Assembly: GCA_025667525.1 (NCBI GenBank)
Contig: CM046881.1
Location: 27,291,580 to 27,355,579 of the forward strand
Direction: 5' to 3'
DNA from: Glebionis coronaria
Taxonomy: Eukaryota; Streptophyta; Magnoliopsida; Asterales; Asteraceae
Length of the DNA stretch: 64,000 nucleotides
The notes beneath the pieces were generated by a model. The model was given only the letters and a program-made list of their open reading frames with translations, was not told where the DNA came from and did no database searches. Positions within the stretch are counted from its first letter, which is position 1; every line of letters starts with the position of its first letter. Made by a program: the position numbers and the translations under genes. Positions 49,215-59,197 of this stretch are shown in pieces.

Positions 49215-50300
49215 TTAGAAAGAAGTTTCTTGGTCGTCTCCCCAAATAAACTTTTTGTTCTTTTGAGTCAATTCCGTCATAGACTTAGCGATTTTCGAAA
49301 ATCCTTCGATAAATCGTCTATTATAACCGGCAAGTCCAAGAAATTGGCGAATCTCCATAGGAGTTGTAGGAGTCGCCCAATCCTTTACCACTTCGATCTT
49401 AGCGGAATCCACATGGATACCACTACTATCGATCACGTGTCCAAGGAATTGTACCGTGTGAATCCAAAATTCACACTTTGAAAATTTGGCGTATAATTGT
49501 TCTTGTTTCAACAATTCTAAAATTTTCTTTAGATGTTGCTCGTGTTCTTCCTTACTACGAGAGTAGATAAGGATATCGTCAATAAACACGATCACAAACT
49601 TATCCAAATAAGGTTTACACACGCGGTTCATAAGGTCCATGAATACCGCGGGTGCATTGGTTATCCCAAATGGCATGCCTTGAAATTCAAAATGACCGTA
49701 TCGGGTTCGAAACGCCGTCTTAGAAATGTCTTCTTCTCGAACTCTAAGTTGATGATAACCCGACCTAAGGTTAATCTTTGAATAAATGCTCGAACCTTGA
49801 AGTTGATCAAAGAAATCATCGATCCTTGGTAAAGGGTAACGATTCTTTATAGCGAGTTTGTTTAATTCGCGATAATCGATGCACATGCGGAACGATCCGT
49901 TTTTCTTTTTCACAAATAAAACCGGGGCTCCCCAAGGTGAGGAACTCGATCTTAGGAATCCTTTGTCAGTAAGCTCTTTTAGTTGATCGGCTAATTCCTT
50001 CATTTCGACGGGCGCTAGTCGATAAGGTGCTCTTGCAACGGGTGCGGCTCCGGGAGTTAGTTCGATGTAAAATTCTACTTGGCGAAGTGGAGGTAATCCG
50101 GGTAAATCTTCGGGAAAATCACAAACAATTGGGACGTCTTCAATTTTCTTTTCCTTCGGTCCGGCTTCGTTTTTACTAGTAACTTGAATAAGGAAAATAG
50201 GACGACCTTCTTCGATGTACTTTTGAGTTTTAGTACATGAGATGACATTTAAACTAGCCCGGCTTTTCGCACCGTTCTTTTCACCGAGGACGGTTAAGGT
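49215..50300 (-). pseudogene. Chromovirus reverse transcriptase
   Basis: The N-terminal linker (about 50020-50270) has [17 protein letters not shown] motifs: [34 protein letters not shown] (a change from the usual KIDLRSGYHQ: Asp to Asn at the first catalytic position), [28 protein letters not shown] with the DD pair. It ends in a TAA at 49215. The Asn at the first metal-binding Asp, if not an assembly error, would inactivate the enzyme. Confidence 0.9.
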
Positions 50301-50687
50301 TCAGATTCTGTAGGGAATACGGACTTGTTTTTTGTGGCAAATTATCTCCGCATGGTACTTGGATAGCCATTCCATACCAACGATAACGTCAAAGCTTCCA
50401 AGTTCGATAGGTAAAAGGTTGATGATGAAAGTAATATTTTGGAGGCTGAAGGTACAACCCTTAAGTACGGTGTTTGTAGTGATCGATTTACCATCGTCTA
50501 ATTCCACATTATAGTCGACATCTAATGGGGTAGGGTTCACATTTAATAGTTCACTAAAGGCAATGGATGTAAAACTTCTATCGGCACCAGAATCAAATAA
50601 TACGGAAGCATAGATGTTATTGATAAGGAACGTACCGATGACCACGTTGTTGTCTTGGATGTCCGCTTCGACACATAAAGCGTACAC
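50301..50687 (-). pseudogene. Chromovirus aspartic protease
   Basis: The active site VLFDSGADRSF and the later FDVIVGMEWLSKY motif identify a gypsy protease. It is in frame with RT but ends in TGA at 50301. Confidence 0.88.
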
Positions 50688-50768
50688 ACGTCCCGGTGCT
50701 CCCGTTTGATTCCCATTGTTTCGACGTTCGGATTTCCATGGTTTTGATGAGGTTGTCGACGAGCTTGG

Positions 50769-51870
50769 TTGTTGTTGTTGTTGTTGCCTCGGATTTGGTT
50801 TCCTCGGCCTTAAGTGGTAGCTTTAGGACACCTATTCTTAAAGTGACCTTTTTGCCACAACCATAGCAAGTGACGTCCGCGTATGGAGCATTTGGAGTGA
50901 TAGGAGTCCGTTGGTTCGTGGGCTTTGGCGCACTACGACAATCCTTGGCGAAGTGACCGGGTTTCCCACAATTGTGACACGTGCCTCCACATGCACCATT
51001 GTGGTGTTTGCCACACTTACCACAAAACGGTAGTTTTCCTTGGTAACCGGATTCACCGTTCATATTGAACACTTTTACCATATCTTGGCGTTTGTTAGGG
51101 TGGTCACCATGATTTGGGCCATGATTTCCTTCGCATTTCCGTTTATTATCACCACTTTCCAAGGTGACGGAGTCCATCAAACCATCCGCCATTTCAATGG
51201 CTTCGTTTAAATCATTGGGTTTTAAAGAGATGACATCTCCTCGGATTGAAGGTGGTAGTCCAATGATGTATCTTTCCACGGCTCGTGTCTCATTTGGTAT
51301 CATTTCGGGACACATCAATCTCAACACTTGGAATCGTTGAGTGTAAGCCATCAAGTTAACTCCATGTACACGGAGGTTCCACAACTCGGCTTCCAATCTT
51401 TTAATTTCATTCATAGGGCAATACTTTTTGAGAAGCATTCCCTTGAAATGAGCCCAAGGAGTAGCATTGGCCGCTTTTAAACCTACGACTTTCACATGAA
51501 TATTCCACCAAGTCAATGCACCATCAACCAAGGTGCTAGAGCTAAACTTCACTTTGTCACCTTCGGCGACATTGCTCACACTAAATTGAGATTCAAGTCT
51601 CTCAATCCATCGTGCAAGGCCCACGGCACCTTCGGTGCCATTAAAAGTGCTAGTGAAGCATGAGCGAAATTCCTTATACGAGCACGCACGAGTAGGAGGT
51701 ACCAGAATTGGCACTTGATTAGTTTCCTCTTGTGTGCTTGGATTTGTCTCGTTGGCGGCAAGGGCGGCGACAACTCCATCGGCTATCATTTGGCTCAACA
51801 CCGATGGGTCGATAGTGATGGGTGTGGCTGGAGTCGGGTTGACTCTATTCTTGCGGGTTTTTGGTGCCAT
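50769..51870 (-). pseudogene. Chromovirus gag
   Basis: Starts at the ATG at 51870 (MAPKTRKNRVNP). The capsid region has YKEFRSCFTSTFNGTEGA and WARHIERLES-like residues, then TWWNIHVK and the KKYCPMNEI and RFQVLRLMCPEM motifs. Zinc knuckles: CGKCGKHHNGAC and CHNCGKPGHFAKDC; a third (CYGCGK...) is cut by a frame change near 50860, after which the open frame is spurious. Gag would form the particle. Confidence 0.87.
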
Positions 51871-52118
51871 AGTCCTAAAAAAAGTTCATGGCAAGGTTAG
51901 GATTGTAAGTTTAATGGCTAGAGGGTACGGGTATTCTTCAAAACACAATATCATAAGCAACAATGAGGTGATCGCAAGTCATGTAGTGCACAAATAATTC
52001 ATTCCACGATTAAAAGGAAATACAAAGAGTTAACACATAGTTTTAGAATTCTTAGGGATTACAACACATGGAGGGAAAATTTGGAATGAAAGTGTACACA
52101 AATGAACTAAACATAAAT

Positions 52119-52862
52119 CTAATAGAAACGTTGCTCAAGGGCCGCAATCCTCTCGGATAAATCAATCAATGCCCTATGTAGAAGGGTGCGCAAAGCTCCG
52201 ATCTCGTAATGTTGGTCCTCGACCCTCCTCGCTAGTCCCGCGAAACGGTCGGGTGGGGGTGGGGCATTCCTACCCAAATCCGCGATGACCGCCTCGTAAC
52301 AAGTCTCTAGTCTTACCAATGACTCGTAAGATAGCCCACCCATGTTGCGAAGCACATGGGTCACCTTGCCTCATAAAGTAGCAAGCCTAGTAAGAGGATG
52401 AGGGGGCATTCCACGTGCCTCGGCGGCCGCGGAGCATTCGGCTCCATTGAAGCCGCAAGGTGGGGGTGACATGGGCATAGTGGGTCGAAAAGAGGCATTG
52501 TGCCTAGGAGGCACTCTCACGGATGGTGAATTTGAAGACTTGCGGGTAGTACGGGTAGAGCTCACATGTCTTACGGCCAACTTCTTACCAATCATAGAAG
52601 CTCTCACGGACATCCTCAAGGTACGGTGTTGGCGAGGGGCCTTAGGGGCATGAGATGATGAAGTGGATGGAGGAATCATGGGTGCCTTACCACGCCTTGT
52701 GTAGCAAATGAGTGGTGGTGGCGAAGAGCGAGTAGGTGCACGAGCACTTGGCTCTCCTCGAGTGGATGATAAAGGCGAAGCACCACTAGTAGAGGACTCG
52801 CGTCATGCTCCATCCGTAGATGAGCTCAAGTAGTACAACGAATCTTCGGACGAGATAGACAT
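52119..52862 (-). pseudogene. Extra ORF before chromovirus gag, function unknown
   Basis: One frame of 248 codons runs from the ATG at 52862 to the stop at 52119, broken only by TGA at 52803-52805 and TGA at 52371-52373. The N-terminus is Ser-rich (MSISSEDSLYYLSSSTDG), the middle Pro/Ser/Arg-rich, and the last ~80 residues are helical (VRLETCYEAVIADL, RRVEDQHYEIGALRTLLHRAL, IAALEQRF) with a short leucine-rich coiled coil. It is in sense orientation, about 250 bases upstream of gag. I do not recognise the family. Confidence 0.6.
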
Positions 52863-52935
52863 GTCACTGCCAAATCAAGAAAGGCATGTGTGAGAACAAA
52901 ACAATTTTACAATATGTTGTAACTTTAGTTTGTCA

Positions 52936-53280
52936 TGGCGCACACCATTTAGCACGAAAATTTTAAGACATGTTGATACATGATTAATAGCATAGCATAA
53001 ACCATTTGAGTTGAAATAATATAAATTTCGCATTTTTCGTCATGGCACAAACCATTTAGCATAAAGTTTCAAGTAGTGTCGAAATAAAATTTCAAATTTT
53101 GCATTCGTATAGCATGGCACAAACCATTTAGCATAAAGTTTCAAGTAGTGTCGAAACAAATTTCAATTTTGTATTCATAGAGCATGGCACAAACCATTTA
53201 GCATAGGATTTCAAGTAGCGCGAAATAACATCGATTTTACGTTCATATAGCATGGCACAAACCATTATGCATAGAGTTAT
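52936..53280 (-). repeat. Tandem ~70-base repeats in the chromovirus leader
   Basis: Repeats of the box CATGGCACAAACCATTTAGC start at about 52936, 52992, 53041, 53113, 53183 and 53251 (plus-strand coordinates). Spacing of the clear units is 72, 70 and 68 bases; the first two are more diverged. Confidence 0.88.
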
Positions 53281-53512
53281 AAATTACGTTATTTAGTACT
53301 TGTAACGATGTAATAGTGTAGTAATAGATGTAGCGAGGTAATATAACGTAATGTTAACTTACAACTTACTTGTCGAAGGCGTGAAGTGAAGTGGTCTATG
53401 GAGATGGAGAGGTAGTTATATTCTAGTATTACTCTTTTTCCAAAATTTCATTTTTTACCAAAACCTTTGTAAAAAGGATTTTTATAAAAGTAACCTAGTT
53501 CTCTATAACCAT

Positions 53513-53525
53513 GGCTTTGATACCA
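53513..53525 (-). other. Primer binding site of the chromovirus
   Basis: The minus strand reads TGGTATCAAAGCC three bases after the LTR end, a Met-tRNA-type site. Confidence 0.88.
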
Positions 53526-53528
53526 ATC

Positions 53529-56472
53529 TGTCACACCCTCAATTTGGCCCACGTGTACAATTACACGAGGATGTGACTATCATGATAACCATGAGGCATA
53601 TATACAAGAATAACTAAGAAAAGTTATTTTTCATTCATAAAACACAAAGATAGAAATAGGTCCCAAAGAGAATTGTTTTACACATCATGATAACATAAAT
53701 CAAGTTTCCAAATGTCATACATTTTAATCAAGTCTTATAGATAAATCATGATCATTTTTATTAATCTCCATAGCACAACCACGTCACTCCTCCGCCTTGA
53801 CACCTGAGAAAAACATTGCTAAAACGTCAACACAAAGGTCGGTGAGTTTATAGGTTTAAGTATAAGTAGTGTGATGAACCATAAGATTTTAGTTAGGCAA
53901 CCGACAAATAATCTTATAACAAATACAAGATTATCATCAAATAGCATACGTTCATGATATCCTACGTCTAAGCTCATGACACCGAAGCGTTAACCGTACT
54001 AGCAACATAATATGAGAGCCCAAGCAAATACTACCCCAAAGTATTCGTAACAACCTCAAATGTATTTGTATCCAATTTGGTCACACAACCAACATTAGAT
54101 AGGGAGACCAATCCCAATAGATCTATCCATAACATTTGCGCTTACACAAAGTAATTAATGGTTCATGATAGTGGGCTAAAGCATCTAGGGGTATCGCTAC
54201 TTAGACATCATGTAGGCACGCATGATTTTAAGGTACTTATGTTCATCCGTAAAAACAAGCAATGTTCTCACCCCAAAGAGTTAAAAGCAATTAAAAGTAG
54301 GGCTATAAACTTACCTCGTGTATCAAGCAAATGGATGAAAATGCAAGATAGCTCGAGAATACGACCACGTTATCCACGACCTAGTTAAGTATTTTGACCG
54401 TGTTACAAAACGAGTTGTTCATAAATAAAATGCATGATAACCTAAGCGTGCTTGACTTTATATTTCGTTTACGAAGACTCGAAAAATACTATGCGTTTAT
54501 TAACGGGTTTTAGCTTAACAATGTATAAACATAAATTCGTTTGGGCTTTCATAAACACAGTCCAAAATAGGACAACCCAATCTCACAAGTAACACATGGG
54601 CTTAACCCATGGCTTCCTTACCCAACCCGGACCAACAGTGGGCGATACAAACAAGAAACAGGGGAGGCAAGTATTATTATTACTCTGTCTGTCACTTAAC
54701 CCGACACAAAACACGCACACATAGTTTCCATCGCCTCATTTTTATCTCTCTCTCTCTCTCTCTGGTAAAATCTATATACCCAGATTCATCTCAATCTACC
54801 CAATATGTATATAAATCGATTCTAAAACATCACATCTATGTGTTTCTGGATTTGATTATGGTTCGTACGACATGAGTTTCCTCTTCACACGTGTTTAATT
54901 TGATTCTTGATATTGATTTCGTATCATCTATTGATGATTTCTCCAAAAAGATAAGTTTTGATCTTATTTACCTTTCTCAAAATGTTTTCTTGTGTTTACT
55001 TGATTAATCTATCGAATCAAAAGGTTTTCTTGGTTTAAAACATTCGATTTGATACTTAATTAGATGATTCAGATTCGAATTTGAATAAATCAAAAACTAG
55101 GGTTTCATATAATTTGGGGGTTTTGTTAGATCTTGCGTTTATATATAGTTAATCATTGTTTTCTTTCATAAAGATAAATTAATTTCATTAATTAAACGTA
55201 TTTACTAAATTAGGGTTTCGGTCAATTTAGGGTTTTGTTTATTCTTGGTTTTTAGTCTAATTAACTAATTAATTCGTGTATAGATTAGGTCTAATTAGGG
55301 TTTTAAATCAATTTATAGAAATTAGGGTTTGAACAATTTGGGGGGTTTTTAAAACCGCGAATCTTATGGTGAATTTGGGAGTTTCTAACATGATTACATC
55401 TTGTTAATTTCTATATTTGAGACTGATATTTAAACGGTTAGGGTTTTCGGCCGATTAGTATGTGGTTTGGTTAACTGGGTTTTCATTTACTACTATTACT
55501 GCAATTTGTTAGTATTCTTAAACAAAATGACAATAAAACATGGAGGTTGTCTTGGTATGGTCTTGACAGAAAATCTTTGCATTAGGTTGGCTAAATGGGT
55601 TTCCTAATGATATTCATTGGTTAGACTTATCATGTTTCATTAGTTTTGAGATTTATAATGGTTCGGTTATACTTACTAACACATGACTTCTTCTTTTCCT
55701 AGGTTTTGGTCAAGCACATCTAAGCGATATAAACATGGATGCAAGAGAGAGGATATGGGACTCACAAAGAAGAACTTTTGGGGTTTCGGCTATGTTGGAT
55801 TCGGACAGGGTGAAGGCTTGGCTGGAGACTCAGTAGCTTTGCTTAAAACTCCTTTGGACTGCCCAGATTATGTTGTGATGTGTTTTTTTTATGTTCTTAA
55901 GACTGTGAATCATGGCTGTATTTAAGTTTGTATTCGCGGCATAGGGTTAAGTCCCATCCGGTTTTGGGTGTCTTGTGATACACCTATTTGTGGCAATCTC
56001 GGCCTGTGTGTTGGCCTCATGTGGTGAGTGGATTGTATAAAATAGTTTCAACGTTTTGGGAGTTAACTTGGTTGACTATTTTAAAATCCCCAGGTTTTGC
56101 TTTATGGAATATAGACATTCAAGTTTTGTTTTTGTCATTTGTATTCATATGGTACCCACTAAATGTATATTCGGCCCAGTAAGAGTTTAAATGTGCAAGT
56201 TTCGGCCCAAACATGACACTTTATGAGAACTTGTTATGAAATGATGAAACTTAGCTAACATATGATTCGGTATAGTTACATGTACACATTGACCCTAATA
56301 GACTCAATGACATGACAATTGTAAACGTATGCAACACGTATTCTCGACAATTTGATAATTAATAACCTGGCACAAATCGTTAGTTCATCTCATTGTCGTC
56401 CATAACACGTTAAATGATTATAAGAGGGCATGTCATTACACAAATAAGACGTGGAAATTTCGAGTTGTTACA
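53529..56472 (-). repeat. 5' LTR of the chromovirus
   Basis: This 2,944-base LTR is the partner of 42816-47254. It contains five TTAGGGTTT words (55210, 55227, 55295, 55322, 55438) and a short CT microsatellite near 54746-54762 that is shorter in the other copy. Confidence 0.94.
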
Positions 56473-56477
56473 TATTC
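56473..56477. repeat. Target-site duplication, right copy (TATTC)
   Basis: Exact partner of 42811-42815. Confidence 0.9.
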
Positions 56478-57107
56478 AACAATTAATAGTGTGAGCATGT
56501 GGATGAAGACACAAGATCGCAAGATGGCAAAGACAAGTCAAGGATGATTTGAAGATCTCAAGATTAAAGACAAAGTCGAAAGACAACGACAAAGGCTCAT
56601 AGATCACAACATGAAGGAACAAGACTACTATTACACGTTCAAGACTCATTTATGGCGAGATTAGTATTCTCTACAAATCTCCAAATGACAAAGGGTAATG
56701 ACCTCTCATTGGGGGAGATTGTTAGCCTCAAAATATTGAGTCAAACAAGAATGTTCGGTCATATGTTTATTATGTATCGTATTTTAGAACGTTGTAATAG
56801 GTAGTAGATTAGTCGTGTTTTACGGACTTAACTTTAAGCTAAAGTTCATTCATAAGTAACTAAAACCTAAAAGAAAAGCCCGACCCATTAATATATAGCC
56901 CATACGAGCCTGCATGTGGGTGGACTATATATACCCTCCTCCTAGCATGTTAGGAGGAGGTTGACTCATTTGTATTCTCTCTCTCAATCTAATATTCAGC
57001 AAGTTTCCAACCATTCTCTCTATTTTCTCTCTCTACTTTCTCTCTCTAGAATTCATCTATCTTCTATATATTTTTCTTGTTTAAGCATCACAAATATAGG
57101 GACAACA
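56478..57107 (+). repeat. 3' end and LTR of the gag-only copia unit
   Basis: A polypurine tract GGGGGAGA (56711-56718) is followed by an LTR-like block from TGTTAGCC (56720) to GGACAACA (57107), 388 bases with near-matching inverted ends. It has a TATA box TATATATA (56926-56933) and a perfect 10-base inverted repeat (56935-56944 / 56951-56960) just after it. No second LTR copy is visible in the window. Confidence 0.7.
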
Positions 57108-57453
57108 AAACATTTTTTTCTGAAAAAGTGTAATTTAAAAAAAAAATTTGAAAAGGTTTCGAAAAAACTAAACTTCCTTTTTCGGAAAAAATTAAGTTTT
57201 TTTAAAAAAAAAAACATTAAAATTACTTTTTTAAAACAAAATTTTACCTTTTTAAAAACTTTTTTTTCGAAAAATAATTAATTTTTGAGAAAGTTTAAAT
57301 TTTTTCCGAAGAAAGTGTAATTTCAAATTTTTTCAAAAAAATGGTTTCGAAAAAATTAAACTTTTTTTTTTTCCAAAAAAATTAAACATTTTTCGAAAAA
57401 AAATTAAAATAACATTTTTAAAATTTTTTTTTTTAAATATTTTTTTTGAGTTT
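57108..57453. repeat. A/T homopolymer-rich low-complexity DNA
   Basis: Runs of A and T with TTTCGAAAAA words. The ORF seen here (56961-57281) is low-complexity and not a gene. Confidence 0.8.
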
Positions 57454-57668
57454 AGTGCAAAATACACCCCTTTATAATAAAAAAAAGTAAAAATATTCTT
57501 CTTTATAAACCCTCGTTAGTACTTAACGAAAAAAATATTTGCGTCATCCGTCCAAAGGATGTATCATGCCCAAATTATGTAACGGTTAGATGTATTATGT
57601 CCGAAATACTGAGAGAGATGTAATCCACACTTTTCTTTTTTGTAAACCACAAAGATGTATTTTGTACT
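57454..57668. mobile_element. MITE-like sequence with imperfect inverted ends
   Basis: AGTGCAAAATACACC (57454-57468) pairs with GATGTATTTTGTACT (57654-57668), about 13 of 15 bases. It is 215 bases and noncoding. No convincing target-site duplication, so only tentative. Confidence 0.35.
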
Positions 57669-57853
57669 TCTCTATAAAAAAACATGTCCGAAAATCTAAC
57701 TGCCAACTTTTCTTTCTAAAGCATGTCTCCTAGCACTTTTTTTTGTTAGACTTTATATTTTCCTTTGATACACATATATGCAGCCTAACTTTAGACACTT
57801 TGATGGTTAAATCCACCAAGAAAATAACAAAAAGAGAAATGTTGTATCTAATA

Positions 57854-59106
57854 CTAGCATGTACTCGCGCGTTGCGGCTGCGGATACCCTTAAACTAAAA
57901 TTATGCAAACACAATATTTAATTGTTGTATTTATAAATAATGATGACGACTTTAAGTTGAAATAACTTTCAGTAATAACAAATTATTTCATATATAAATA
58001 GTATTACGAAATTTTAATGATTGATGGTGAAATGTATTTGCAAATATGTGTAACATTTATCGTAATACTATATAATATGTAAATATAGAAACTCTTCTTA
58101 TAGAAACTCTTCTTAATATGTATGTTTACACATTTTCATACATTATAATGACCTTAAAGTATCCGTACTTTGATATGTATGATTTAATTCTAATTAATTA
58201 GCAAAATGATCAGTATTTTACTAAATTTGTACACAAATACATACATAAACGATATATGTCTTCGAAAATGCAAATTTATAAAAAGTATTGTATGGTTCAA
58301 AATCAAACACAAAAGTTTGATATTAAACTTACATTAGTGAACAATTTAAATAATTGTATATAAAAGATTAGAATTTATAGCAATAATCATTTGTAATTGG
58401 CTAGTTGAACCGACTATGACTCTAGTTGCCAGTTGAACCCCATCATTTTAGGTAAATAAAATTTACGATTTTGTACATATATATGCTTTTAATTGGTGCA
58501 TAATGTGAATATATAATAATATTTTTAAATGATGAGGTGTATTAATTATTTTTTAAGTGTGTATTAATTATTATGTATTAGATAGTTTTAATATGAGTAT
58601 TAAATTATGTAAGTATTAATTAGTTTTAATATTATGTATTAATTAGTTTTAAAAATGAGTATTAAATTAAGTATGAATTAGTTTTTAATTATATTTAAAA
58701 ACTTGTACATTATACATATAGGGTTGTAAGTTGATTCTGTAATATTTCTATAAATAGAAGGGATTTCTTTTAATATATAGTATAAATATGTACAATTTAA
58801 TAAAAATATATGCTTTTAATTATTGTACAATGTGAATATAAAATACTATTTATAAGTAAAAAGGTGTATTAATTAGTTTTTCAAATTGTATTAATTAATA
58901 TGTATTAATTAGTTTTAATATGAATATTGAATTATGTATTAATTAGTTACGTATTACAGTAATTAGTTTTAATAATTAGTATTAAATGATAGAATATTAT
59001 TCATTACTTTTATTTTCAATTTTGAAGGTATATTGATTTGTACATAAAGCATTACTAATAGTAAGTTGATTTTGTAACATTTCTATAAATAAAAAGGATG
59101 TCTTGA
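57854..59106 (-). mobile_element. Helitron-like insertion in the promoter of UGT copy 1
   Basis: It is absent from copy 2, where sequence matching 57677-57858 runs almost directly into sequence matching 59102 onward. The minus-strand 3' end is GC-rich (CCGCAACGCGCGAG) followed by CTAG and then T, as in Helitrons; the other end has TC after A. It has no ORF. Inside are two tandem units (about 58474-58769 and 58788-59104) sharing ATATGCTTTTAATT, TATTAATTAGTTTTAAT and TTTCTATAAAT(A)GAA-type words. Confidence 0.45.
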
Positions 59107-59197
59107 TGATACCTACCCTCTTGAAAAGACATATTTTTCTAAAAAAATAAACCAAAATCTGTCACAGCTCACAAGTCGCAAACATCAGTTGTTTCCT

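Larger units (their letters stand above)
42816..56472 (-). mobile_element. Ty3/gypsy chromovirus (Tekay-like), minus strand
   Basis: Read on the minus strand: 5' LTR (53529-56472), Met-type primer site (53513-53525), repeat-bearing leader, an extra ORF, gag, protease, RT, RNase H, integrase with a chromodomain-like end, polypurine tract, and 3' LTR (42816-47254). A perfect TATTC duplication flanks it. The LTRs are ~2.94 kb apart from a 1.49 kb insert in the 3' one. Pol is in one frame with only three stops, suggesting fairly recent insertion. Confidence 0.95.

Noticed and set aside
56961..57281. 106-codon ORF
   Set aside because: It is made of CT-rich leader and A/T homopolymers; the protein is mostly Lys, Phe and Leu runs.
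59189..59197. Upstream start for the UGT (adding three residues before the ATG)
   Set aside because: It would need a TTG start; the ATG at 59198 in good context matches the family N-terminus.
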